A DNA stretch of 64,000 nt from Eutreptiella sp. 'Long Island Sound 2002' (taxonomy: Eukaryota > Euglenozoa > Euglenophyceae > Eutreptiales > Eutreptiaceae). Both the position numbers and the translations under genes were made by a program. The notes under the pieces were generated by a model. That model had not been told where the DNA came from. It ran no database searches and worked only from the letters and a program-made list of their open reading frames with translations. Of the stretch, positions 45,201 to 55,534 are shown piece after piece (the first letter of the stretch is position 1; every line of letters begins with the position of its first letter). The DNA lies in NCBI GenBank assembly GCA_964036045.1, contig OZ038385.1:30014306-30078305 (forward strand), read 5' to 3'.

Positions 45201-48200
45201 GCAGTTAGAGAAGGGAAACGAGAAGGGAAGGGAAAAAAGCATAGGCGCCACGCTATGTGCTATGTAATGGGCTCCATCCACGAATATGTGATGTGTGTTT
45301 GTGTGTTTGGAAACAGGGCCATGTCATGGCACATGGTGCCTGCCCATCTCCACCATGGGGTTAATTGAGTGTAGGTGGGCCCCACCCAAGGATGTGTGAC
45401 GGTAATGGGCTCCCAACAGGCTCCACCCACTGACCTCTCATGGCATGGGGAGCCTACCCACTTGCACCAAGGGATGTGGGATTTGGTAACCCCCCCCTTT
45501 TTATCCCCCCCCCCCCATCCACGGGAGGGGGGGCGTCATTTTGACAAAAAAGCACAGGAAATACTAGGCGCTGAAGAAAATTTTCTTCAGGTCATATTGG
45601 AACTGCTGCAGTTGTAGTGCCACCATTGTGTGGTGCAATCGCCCCCCCCACCCCCCATGGGGGGGACCGGCCTGACATTAGGGGGGGGGCGTTGCAGGGG
45701 GGGGGGGGGGGGCTGCAAAGAGGACTCAGCCCAAGCTCCAAAGCTCCACCTAGGGACATTTTAAGGCATTCTGGGACTTTCCAGTGGCGTGCATGGGTCA
45801 AATGTGGTTGGTCACAGCCTTAAACTGCGGGACCAACCATTGCAATTGATCCGGGGTCACTTCTGGAAAGAAATGTTTCAAACCTGTCTTTAGCCCACCG
45901 AAGTGATCCCCGAAAACCGAACCCTAGCACAGGCACATTGCAGCGCTACTGCCATGCTTTGCACTGTGCACTGTTCACCTGTACCCCATTTTCGAACATT
46001 TGGGAGGAGAGACACGGTCAAGACTGGGTTCTCATGGCCCCAAAACCCCACTTTTGGTGACCCTTTGTTGGCAATTGTTCTTTCCTTCCCTCCAAAGTCA
46101 CGTCCAATCAAGCTACTTAGACAATCCTCGGGGTTCTTGATTTCTTTCATTGAAGTCATTTTGGCCCATTTCTGAAACCCCACTCACCCATGTAACTCTA
46201 CTCTAGGACAAGTGCACAATGTGCCAGAGGTGCCCCAGTGCCAGAGGTCCACCGAGGGTTTTTTTTGGTGTGGAACAGGGTTGCAAGCAATCCTGTTCAT
46301 CATTATTCATAACCATAGAGGTCCCAGAGGCAACACGCAGCGTCCAACGTTGTTGATAGTAGTCACCCTAACGCAAGTAGGCTTTGTGGGTGAGTTTTTG
46401 CTCCCTTTGGAGCCCCACAGGTCATGAATAGTATCAACCAGGTCAAACAGCTGCCAAAGAGTTGTTAAACATTTTTTTTTTCATGATCTTGTGTATGGCA
46501 GCCACCACAAACATTCTATCATTCCAAAATCATCGAAAAATGGCAATTTTCGCCATCTTTCACAGTTTCTGGAACCTCCTCTATCAACTGCCTGCACCTG
46601 TACCTCGCTGGAAACGTTGAGTTTTCTGCTGCTTTTGTGGGATTCAGCTTTATGTAATAAGGTATTATTCACCAACATTTGTGTTGAAACTGAAGAACCA
46701 TGTGCTTGCTGCTTGCTGCCAAACGGGGTAAAGCCACCCCACAACCTACACCCTACACCCTAAAGAGGGGAAACATAAGTAACCCCGTGCCTATCCTACC
46801 CTGCTTTATCACACCACCACCCTTTCACAAAGCTTTGCCCCGACCCCTGCATACCCCCAGGCCATCAATGCCGGGAAGCGCATCAAGAAGATTATCGGTG
46901 ACATGTCGGTAAGTCTGTACGTGTCCCCTTTTGCAAGAACTCTGCAGACGGCGCGGAATCTTCGTGAGGCGTTTGAAGAAAACATAGTCCACACTCATGT
47001 AGAGCCCCGCGTGCGCGAGCAGGAGTTTGGGAACCTTCAGGGCGATGATTTCAAGAACTACCGCGGGGAGCAGCTACAGTTGGGTCGCTTCTTTTACCGC
47101 TTCCCAACGGGGGAAAGCGGGGCAGACGTGTATGCCCGTGTCAAGCAGTGGTGGGACAACACTTTGCTGCCCCTCAACCACAGAAACGACGCCGAACCGG
47201 TGGATGCTATCGTTGTGGTGACGCACGGACTGACTATGCGGCTCATTCTCATGCAGGTGGGCTGGGCTGTGGGGTATCTGGTGGGGGCTACCAATTTTAG
47301 TTCTGGTGCTACAGCTGGCGCGAATGCCTCCTGCTGGTGCTGGTGAACTTCAGACCGGCCCTGGTTTCCAGAATGGTGCCCCATGTCTGAGTCTGGGCTC
47401 TGTGGGCACAACACCTTTGTCCAAACAACGCTAGCCATTGTCAATCTTTTGTTTATATCAATTTTTTTTGGGGGGGTTGCGCGGAGGGGTATCTTTATGT
47501 TTTGCTACTACTGCCTGTTCTGGGATTCTGTCCCGACCCCCCTCTCCTGACCCCGACAAGCACCAAATCAGCAAAACCCCAACTACTGAAGCACTCCTGC
47601 AGGCACAAACAAGTCATCCTCAAACTGAGGTACTGTGGGCTGGAGGGATGGTCCATCGTGTGGAAATGATGTCCCTTCACTCCGCGCCCAGCCAATGGGC
47701 CTTTCCTCTAGCGCCAACAGACAGCAAATTCAGCCCACCCCAGCAGGCAGGCACACACCTAAAGCCCTAGTTGGGCCACAATCATGTTAACTAGAGCAAT
47801 GGGGACAAAGAGAGAGTATGGGACAGAGAAGCGCGCCCATCAAAAAGTAGCCCCCAGGCTGCACACCCCAGTGGGGCAGGCAAAATCAAAGCGGGTGTGA
47901 AGTAAAACACATCCACTGGTGGAGAGGGGTGTGCAGGCCAAACATGGACACACGCATACACACCGTACACACCCACACTGACATGAACAGGGGGCTGGGC
48001 CAAATCAACCCCCCCCCCCTTGTGGCCTTGTAGCATAAGAGGCATGGACGGTCTAGTGATATGCGCCATGGGTGGTGCTCGTCGTCGTCGTCGTCGTCGT
48101 CGTCGGGGGTTCGAACCCCGGTTCGTCCGTCCGTCCAGGGGCCCGCTGGTGAGGTCCCCGCCACCGCCCCCTTCAGCACCCCCCTCCACCATCGGTACCG

Positions 48201-51200
48201 CCGCTGGATGGGTGGCGTGTCTCGTCCTCGTAGTTTTTTCTTATGTCCAGGCCAGATGTCACAGGTATTAACTCCAGTCCAGAAGATCATATCACACGGG
48301 AAAAACAAGGCACCAGACACAACACACCTGCAGCAGTGCCCCCCGTCACTGGTACCGCTGGCCGACGGGAGCCGCATCTCCTCCTGGCATTCCCTTTGGG
48401 GGATTCGAACTGACTTCTTCAGGGCAGCAGCCGGCTGCACAGCCGCTGTAGCGCGCGGCCAAAAACTTATTTTACGAGCTGCTAGCTCACAGCAAGCTAC
48501 TGTCGTCGTATTGTCATGACAGCGTGACTCAAGGAGGGAAGGCTATGGATAGTTTAGAACCACACCAGGGACAGACACTTGTTGGTTTGGCCGATAGGGT
48601 GCCAGCATCACGCACAACCACAAGCGAAGCCCGGGTGCCCCGCCCCCAGTATGTGCATGCACGCCCTTTTGGGCGGACAAAACAAAGGAGCAACACAACG
48701 CCAAATGAGCAAGGGGGGTGCCAATGACAGATTGAGTACCTACGCAATGTACATATAAATGAGCTTGACGTACATAGAGATGTTTGGGAGCGTTGACTCT
48801 AACGGGACTGAGCATCTACGGTTCGAGAACGCTATTGCCCTGCTGTAGACCCGCTCTTTGTTGTTGAATGTGTTTGCGGCCCTTGTGGCAACGCTAAGGT
48901 TATTGCTAATCTTAGTTTCAACTTTTGACTGTCCTTTATTGGACAAAAGAGAGAGAGACAAGAGAATGCGCACGGCTTTAAAGCATCGCCCGGGCCATCT
49001 GCATTTAGCCATGACCGGATTGCACCACAAAGGGCAAGACATATGGGCTGTTGCCCACCACAACCCGCATTCAAGTTGGTGCAGTCTGGTGGCAGGTGAG
49101 TTTTTGTTGTGCTGAGGCAGTGCTGTGGTGTGATCACTCAATTTGCCGAGGGGCCGCTTGGCCCCATATTCTGTCAAAACAGGAGTGGGAGATGGGGATG
49201 CCAGCTGAAGAGACTTGAGACGAAGACTTGTTACTTTGCCCTGGTCCAGCACCACTAGAGTTCCGAAGAAGCACGCCTCTGAACCAGACGTCTCCATTGG
49301 GACACAATAAAAAGGTGCTGTACACAGTTGGTTGTCAAGTTGACTGTATTTGGGTCCGCCTAAACCCATCATGCACCCATAGCCTCCCCGATGGTGACCA
49401 TCTGTCCCGTCTGTGGTGCCTCACCAACAGTAACGCTGAAGCTGTTCCAACCAGCATAGCAACATCGTATAGTTTTCGAGGAAGTGTAGAAACAGGCAAA
49501 GGCTTCTAGGGGGATCAGGGAGTAGGGTATGGCAGCTTGAGGGTCCGCGCTAGCCCCACTACTGGTGCACGGTCTTCTCCAACAAAATTACATCCGTAAG
49601 TAACAGTTACCTCGGTCCATTCCCATTCACTAGAATTGGTCAGCAACGGGTCAGAAACAAAGGGTGGTGCTTGTTGCCCCTACCATAGTGTGTGCGCATT
49701 ACAAATATTTGGCCGTCAAGGCAAGCCCAAGCACCTGTTGTCTGCGCTAGCTGTGCAACAAAGTGGTAATGTGTTTGCCAACTACCACTCAAAGATGTCA
49801 GATGGTCGCCAATTTGGTGTGGAGTGGTTGCTTTGCCCATTCCACTGTTGGCACTTGTGTGCAAACCACTTCATTACATCTATCCTCCGATGGGGGGCAC
49901 TTTGGGCACAATGCGCACTGTCTCAAGACGGGTGTGCATTGATGTCACTCTCCTACATTCCTCCCTATTCCCCCCACCTTGTTCATAGAAGATGTCTTTG
50001 ATGATGTTTATCGGATGGGGTGAAGAATCTCTTGATGAATTCCTTTCATGTTCTTACATGTTGCAGCAAGCCATGAATATTGGGATGCAAAGCTATGAGG
50101 AATGAGCAGCACATAAACAAGAACCACAACAATTGGGTGCATACATTGGCTTCTGTATGCTTGTGCCTTGGGTTTGGGCACTACTGGGCACCCAGACTCT
50201 GTCTTGCAATGTGAGCTTCGTTAGGAGCTGGTTTCATGGGAATTTGGAAGGGGGGCACTTTGGGAAAGTATGTTCCAAAAGTAGTGTGCAATGCACACAC
50301 AGTGCAAGGATATTCCCCAACATGTGTGAGGGTGTCCCCCAACACCCAACTCCCAGCTATGTGCTAGGACGCAAACCTGACCTTTGCACTACAACTGCAT
50401 TGTAACAAGATGAAAATGTCTCTTCGGCGCGTCTAGCACGGTGGTGTTCTGGGGCAAGTGCTCCCCCCCCCCCCCCTCCAACAGGCACAGCTGTAGCCTT
50501 GGTGGACATTCCTGACCTATTCCCCCCCCCCCCCTTCCTGGGGGACTGTGCACGATCAGGTGAACAAGCACGATAGTTGCAGTTTGATTGTAGATATGGA
50601 TGCAGTTTTATGACGGATGAATACGTTGTGCTTCATCTAGATTGTCCATAGCATATCCTCTCGAACACAAGAACTGTTGCAGTTTGAATGATGATTGCGC
50701 CTGGGGGACTGTGCAAGGGAGGGACTGTTTATGGGGGTGGCAGGGTGGCAGGTTTGCAAGTAAGATGATAGCCCACCGATGCTGGTTGTCTGGTAACTGA
50801 CAGCCAGTGCTCTGTTGAGGTCCAGGCAGTTCCAACTTTGGCCCCCTGATTTTTTTTCACCTGAAGGACAGCGCTAAGATGGAGTTGCTGTCCCCCGTCC
50901 TGCGACTATCACTACCCTGCCCTTCCCGATCTGTTTCTTCCATCTGCAGCTCTACGGATGGTCACCCCAGACGTTCGAAACGGTGTGGAATGCCGGCAAC
51001 TGTGACATCTACGTGTTGGAGAAAGATCTGGAGGCACATGGCAAGACCCCATACCGTTCCCCATATGTGTTGGACCCCACCCAAGGGGACCAGCCTATGT
51101 CATCTATTGAATTGATGGTGCATTTTAAGGACGGCAGTGAGAAGCAAATGCTTCTGAAAGATTACCTTTCTATTCCTGCACCACGCACGCGGCAGCACAC

Positions 51201-51297
51201 CACTGTGTGCAAGATGCTTGGCGACCAGCACAGTATTGACCCTTCCGACATCGACCGAATCGATTACAGTTGTGGCAAATTTAAAAAGTATAAATGA
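41846..51297 (+). CDS. AT74-like histidine phosphatase (phosphoglycerate mutase superfamily), three exons
   Basis: Exons 41846-42103, 46861-47256 and 50950-51297 join in phase 0 to a 333-residue protein ending in TGA; introns are 4757 and 3693 bp with GT-AG ends. Residues 9-27 are hydrophobic (AALCGAFCGACAALAVAYLL), a likely signal anchor. IILVRHGESEAN gives the phosphate-accepting His57; SPFARTLQTA (Arg112), REQEFGNLQ, GRFFYRFPTGES and VVTHGLTMRL (His208) complete the branch-1 catalytic pocket. GRFFYRFPxGESxADV and WNAGNCDIYVLE in exon 3 match the plant/fungal AT74-type group rather than glycolytic mutases; substrates of that group are poorly known. The C-terminal ~85 residues are basic and unrecognised. 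An in-frame GGTAAGT at 46909 inside exon 2 could act as an alternative donor. Confidence 0.9.
42156..42211. repeat. (TG)n microsatellite, ~28 units
   Basis: Uninterrupted TG dinucleotides lie about 50 bp inside the first intron of the histidine phosphatase gene. Such tracts can form Z-DNA or affect splicing near a donor. Confidence 0.95.
43697..44173 (+). CDS. VWAKA small protein, function unknown
   Basis: A 158-codon frame whose conserved part starts near residue 70: REDNAVQIVWAKAGRGIGGR, GHVFEGKLYFTKR, then a Pro-Lys repeat (NRKPKPIPKPEAKPAPRP) and HVQLFKMRLKVGKGFYS. A damaged relative lies at 22441-22752, which proves the block is a repeated protein-coding unit. The N-terminal ~65 residues are cysteine- and hydrophobic-rich without a counterpart, so the true start or an intron may lie downstream of 43697. 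It sits inside a TIR-bounded element and is probably a transposon-encoded accessory or gag-like protein. I do not recognise the domain. Confidence 0.5.
   Translation: MTLRVCASIVEGKGSWIMLLVVPPAHTNIPLATATQCCLFCCDFRPWLMLPLLAPRMVACRTTLTTIGKSREDNAVQIVWAKAGRGIGGRGHVFEGKLYFTKRILDDSFLPRNRKPKPIPKPEAKPAPRPAPKGKHVQLFKMRLKVGKGFYSTTADVP
44197..44773. mobile_element. Palindromic foldback element with 16-bp perfect TIRs
   Basis: CACCTCGAAGAGAGGT (44197-44212) and its exact inverse (44758-44773) enclose 577 bp. The centre, about 44435-44675, is itself a long imperfect palindrome: CAGTGGGGAGAC against GTCTCCCCACTG, and GGTCGGCGGTTCGAATCCTG against its inverse near 44573-44594. The motif GGTTCGAATCC is B-box-like. 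Fragments of the same family occur at 62066-62180 (right end, inverted) and 63121-63225 (left end). Confidence 0.65.
48044..48130 (+). repeat. tRNA-like sequence with expanded CGT run
   Basis: GGACGGTCTAGTGATATGCG is an A-box/D-arm-like start, and CGGGGGTTCGAACCCCGGTT is a perfect T arm with B box. The 5' GGACGG pairs with the 3' TTCGTCC like an acceptor stem. Between the two arms the anticodon region is replaced by about eight CGT triplets (48080-48103). It is in intron 2 of the histidine phosphatase. It is a SINE head rather than a tRNA. Confidence 0.55.
48395..48475 (-). repeat. tRNA-like sequence, opposite strand
   Basis: Read on the minus strand: GGCCGCGCGCTACAGCGGCT, then GTGCAGCCGGCTGCTGCCCT and AGTTCGAATCCCCC, a B-box-like T arm. 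It faces the tRNA-like head at 48044-48130 across ~270 bp. Pairing is incomplete, so it is not a functional tRNA. Confidence 0.4.
49040..50949. other. 3' half of phosphatase intron 2
   Basis: Contains C tracts at about 50463-50478 and 50522-50534 and open frames at 49636-50001 and 50133-50405 that look protein-like but lack recognisable motifs. It ends in a weak pyrimidine run and CAG at 50947-50949, the acceptor of exon 3. Confidence 0.4.
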
Positions 51298-52051
51298 GGG
51301 TGGGTCTGTGCAAAGCGACCATGACAAGAGTTGATGGAATGGTATTGTTGAGTCAGGCCTGTATCATTGCCGGGAACGCATGTACTATGGATTCAGTTTG
51401 TGCTCATAATCAATCACCAACGGTTGAATCATGCCACAGCACTAGATTTTGGGGACTGTTGATGGGGTTTGAAGCATGCTGCAGCATGCCGCAGCACTGT
51501 GTTGTTGATCTTTGACCGGGCATTTCTTTCCCCTTGTCTTCTGATGTGCACTCACATGCCCTGGTGCACTGTGTGCACCGCGCGCACCTCCATGCACGTA
51601 TGGGCGGCACCCTGCCACTGGATGAACCTATGCTAGCTGCTTGTGTGGTTAATAGATGCAAAAGAGGACAAACAGCCACAGCCAGCGCAAAAACTTGCGC
51701 CGCCAATGCCTCTTGCCTGCGCTTTGCCTTGCTACGCATCTGCCGGCATGCAGCATCAGGCTTGCAGGCTGGATCACATGTGCAAGGCATTTTCTTGCGG
51801 CCCATTGTGGCAAAAAGGAACAAAGGGCCTGCAACAACAGAATACACACACAGTATACAAATGCCATCCGTCACAACAACTTTGCAGTGCAAGTAGACAC
51901 CGTCACAGTAAAATTGCAGTACAGGGAAAGGGGGAGCATATTCAGAAGATAGTATACTGTTGGCGAAAGACTGTTGGCGAAAGACTGTGCGATGCATGCA
52001 GTGGCAAAGGAGAGATTGCATGGCATGAAAGGCCGCTCTGTCCTGGCGCTG

Positions 52052-52052
<1 letters not shown>

Positions 52053-52082
<30 letters not shown>
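52053..52082. repeat. (TG)n microsatellite, ~15 units
   Basis: Uninterrupted TG run downstream of the phosphatase gene, otherwise in sequence without features (51298-52380 holds no gene I can support). Confidence 0.9.
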
Positions 52083-52085
<3 letters not shown>

Positions 52086-52384
52086 CACCCAAAGAATTCA
52101 AAACATGCTCAGACTGCGAGGTTCGAGTGGCAGAAGCTCAGCTCCTACTAATCAGTCGCCAGCGAAGCTATACGTTCCAAGTTCAGGCGCCTCGCTGGCA
52201 GGTGTAACCACTAGCACACTGATGCACAGCTTCCGTTCCCTTGTGCCAACACACTGATTCACAGCTTCAGTGCAGGGGGTGCCATAAGGACGCTCACCCC
52301 CCCCCCCCCTTTTTTTTTTATTTTTTACTATGGCATCCACTCTCTGATGGAGGAAATATTCCAGATCCTGAGCTACCTTAGTTG

Positions 52385-52505
52385 GTACCACCGCCCCCCC
52401 ATGCCAATGGACCCCCGATGCCAATGGCCCGCCCCTCTCGAGCGAAGAAACATGGCCCCCCTTGCTAATGGACCCCCCCCTCTCGAAAGAAGAAACGTGC
52501 CACCC
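52385..52505. repeat. GAAAGAAGAAACATGG repeat, locus 1
   Basis: Two to three units of CCCCTCTCGAAAGAAGAAAC, ATGGCCCCCCTTGC(C/T)AATGG. The same unit recurs at 53630-53730. Confidence 0.75.
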
Positions 52506-52627
52506 CCCAGATTTTTTCACCAAATGCACACGAATTGCCCTTTTTTGCCTAGTTTCTTGAGTGTGACATTGTGTGTCTCATGCCCCATTCTCCACCTGAG
52601 CAGTCCACAGTGCTGAGCGTTTTTCAT

Positions 52628-53075
52628 GCAGGCCTGGGGCCATCAATTTCAGCATATTTTGCACAGCTCAAAGCGCGTCATGCATTCAGCCAATCAGCCA
52701 GTTCCAGTTGCATGTGATTCTACATATACTTGAAGACATTATTGTTGAGCACTTCACAGTGCTGAAAATTTTGCTAGCAGGCCTGGGGCCACAGATTTCA
52801 GCATGCTTTGCTCAGGTCAAAGTGCCGTGATTCATTCTGTCAGTCTCTCAATTGCATTTCCATGTGATTCATGTCTATTTGAAAACATTATTGTTGCGCA
52901 CTTCACGGAGCTGAATTTTTTCAAGCAGGCCTGGGGCCACCACTTTCAGCCCTGTTGTGTGCCTGTTTTCCACAACGCTTCCCTGATCAGGGCCACATCT
53001 GGCCCCAGTGGTATGTTGCGATCTAATGCATGCCGTTATGATGCGTGGCCGATAAGGCATACCTGATGGTTGCAT
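52628..53075. repeat. ~148-bp tandem repeat
   Basis: GCAGGCCTGGGGCCA followed by a TTTCAGC word occurs at 52628, 52777 and 52925 (steps of 149 and 148), preceded each time by a CACTTCAC(A/G)G(T/A)GCTGA word from the second copy on. A fourth start lies at 53312 after ~240 bp of other sequence. Confidence 0.8.
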
Positions 53076-53619
53076 GTACCACTACTGGGAATCCGAGTGA
53101 TCGTTTTGTTAAACACCCTGGACAGACCAGCATGTACTACCGTTATGGACCGTGGCATTGCCATGTTTCCGCTCCCCACTGGGGCCTTTTATGGACTGGC
53201 GGAGTTCACAAAAAAAAAGATCTAATGCACGCCGTTATTTTGTAGCATTCAACCATGTTCGTCAGCTTCATTGACTGCCACATGAAGTATACGGTGCTGA
53301 AACTTTTTGAAGCAGGCCTGGGGTCATCAATTTCAACCATCATCGTTTCAAAAGTTGCAGTTGCATGTTTTCTTCGTATTTGCTAGTGTGTGCTTGCATG
53401 TGTGAAGAAGGAAAGGCACGGGAAACAAATGTTGAGCACCACAAAAAAATGGTGTAAAAGCATGAAAAAATTGCAAAAGGTGGCCTACGTGAGCTCCACA
53501 ACCACCACAAAGATGCAAGAGGTACCAAGCATTGGTCCCCACCACGTTTACACCAATGGCACAAGCTAAAAAATGCATACGCAAAGAAGTTTTGTTGGAT
53601 TTTTGATGAGAAGTCTAGT

Positions 53620-53830
53620 CAATGGACCCCCCGTGCGCGTGTCAATGGACCCCCCCCCCCTTTGAAAGAAGAAACATGGCCCCCCTTGCCAATAGCCCCC
53701 CCCCTCTCGAAAGAAGAAACATGGCCCGGGCCATTGACACGGGGGGGGGCGGTGGTAGTTGTCCTATGCTTCAGTCCCCAGAGTCCAGGGTTCAATTCCC
53801 ACTGTGTGTAATATTTTTGGCTTCGCTTTT
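53620..53830 (+). repeat. GAAAGAAGAAACATGG repeat, locus 2, joined to a SINE-like head
   Basis: CTTTGAAAGAAGAAACATGG and CTCTCGAAAGAAGAAACATG units are framed by GTGTCAATGG (53637) and its inverse CCATTGACAC (53731). A tRNA-like part follows: GGCGGTGGTAGTTGTCC, then CCAGGGTTCAATTCCCACTG, a B box in a T-arm stem (53786-53802), and a T-rich end. Confidence 0.55.
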
Positions 53831-54239
53831 TTGGTCTTTTTTGTGTTTGCATGTTACCCCCAGGATTGTGTTTGGCTTCTTTTTGTTTTGGTCTGGTTTA
53901 TGTCCGCATGTTACCCCCAGCGGTTACCCACCAACCGCCATCGGTTACCCACCAACCGCCATCGTAGGGCGTATTGGACACTCTGAGTTGTTTTTTTCCT
54001 TCATTACGGCACCCCCTGCTTCAGTGTGTGTCTGCCAATTGCCAATTGCCCCACCTTGGGGGTGGTCGGCAGTTCTTTGATGTTCATATGTGCCAATTGC
54101 GCCGCCGCAGGGGTTGAATACTTGCGGCGCCCTCAGTGCATGCCATTGGCAGTTCTGGGTGGTCATTGTCCGACCTTTGTTCTCACTTTGGATACCGGTT
54201 TGCCTTCGTGTTCCCTCCTCCGTCACTGGCTAATCTAGC

Positions 54240-54903
54240 TCCAGCAGTGGAAATGTGCATAACACTGCCACACTACACGACTACACGGGTCACAGGGCAC
54301 TGGAAAAGTGCAGTACATTGCCACACCACAGTGGATAATGGAACTCCTTCGGTACACCGCTACACTATAGGGGGGAGTGGGCAGTGGAACCCTTCCGAAA
54401 CCACTGCAAAGGGCAATGGGTGTTGTATTCATTCATTGGAATGCCATACATGAGTGGGCAGTGGGATTTTATACCATACTGCCACTTTGAAGGGGGCAGT
54501 GGGCAGTGGAATCTTTGTGTACACTACCACATTGCAGGATTCACTGGGCAATGGAAATCCTTCACTGCACCATCACAGTGCAGGAGACAATGGAATCCTT
54601 CCCCATGCTGCCGCATTGTAGGGGGGCACTAGGCATGTGAACCCTTTAGTTCAATGCCACACTGCAAAGGGCAAGTGGGCAATGGAAATCCGTCACCATA
54701 CTGCCACATTGTTGAGGCTTCTATTCAATACGGCATGGTAGGGGGCACAAGGTAGTGGAAATCCTTCAGCACACTGCCACATTGATGGGGGCGAGGGCAA
54801 TAGAATCCTTCAATACATGGCTGCGCAATAGGGATCGTGGGTAGTGGAAATGTGCAATACACTGCCGCACCGCAAGGGGCAGCGGGCAGTGGGAATCCAT
54901 TAG
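54240..54903. repeat. ~47-bp degenerate minisatellite, left part
   Basis: Units resemble GGGCAGTGGGCAGTGGAAAT, CCTTCAGTACACTGCCACAT, TGCAG with many changes. The same unit resumes at 57110-57640, on the other side of the 2.2-kb TIR element, so the element split an existing array. Confidence 0.78.
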
Positions 54904-55093
54904 TACCCCCCCCCCCCCCCTTGTCGTTCCCCACCCCTTGTCGTTCCCCGGGGGTGGGTGGGGGACCGTCACTTGGTCAACCCAAAATTTTTCGTTGCGG
55001 CTCATTGTGTTGTTGTTAGGTGACTGTGTTGTGGGGCACTACCACTTGCATCCCTTGCACTCATGGCAGGACATTTTGCTCACTTTCGCTGAA

Positions 55094-55438
55094 ATGGAAC
55101 TTGATAGCACAACCATGTTTCCCCCTGGGACAAGTGTGATGTTCATGCGCTCCACGGGGGAACCTGTTTTGGCGCAGGTCGTTGGACATTCAGAGCACGG
55201 TGATGCATATCGCCGCATCACTTATGACCGTGATGGCAAGACCGTCTTGCACGACCGTGCGTCTGTTTGGCGCCTCTCACTGCCACGTGCTCCCTCTCTG
55301 CCCCGCCCTGCCCTGGGGGTGTGGTCCCCCAGGGGGGGTGGGGGACCGTCACTTGGTGACCATCCCCCAGGGGGTGGTGGGGTTGGGTTGGGTTGGGTTG
55401 GACTCTCCCGACTTGAAAAATGCGACGGACCCGTCTAG
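55094..55438 (+). CDS. Short ORF with a possible SH3/tudor-like domain
   Basis: From ATG at 55094: MELDSTTMFPPGTSVMFMRS, TGEPVLAQVVGHSEHGDAYR, RITYDRDGKTVLHDRASVWR, LSLP. The spacing of hydrophobic strands (PPGTxVMF, VLAQVVG, RRITYDRDG, TVLHDRASVWRLS) looks like a small beta-barrel of the kind found in transposon-encoded proteins; I recall similar units in algal and protist elements but cannot verify this. The frame runs on through G-rich linker sequence to 55438 and may be spliced. It may be the only coding part of the TIR element. Confidence 0.45.
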   Translation: MELDSTTMFPPGTSVMFMRSTGEPVLAQVVGHSEHGDAYRRITYDRDGKTVLHDRASVWRLSLPRAPSLPRPALGVWSPRGGGGPSLGDHPPGGGGVGLGWVGLSRLEKCDGPV

Positions 55439-55534
55439 GTAGAAAAATTTGGGTCCCCCGGGAGCGGCGCAGTCATCGGAGTAGTCACAGCACACTCCGC
55501 CTCCGAGGACCACTGCACCGCACTTGGAACTGCT

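Noticed and set aside
52381-53762. Composite element between inverted ACCACCGCCCCCC words
   Set aside because: The words are short and simple (C-rich) and the flanking similarity is weak.
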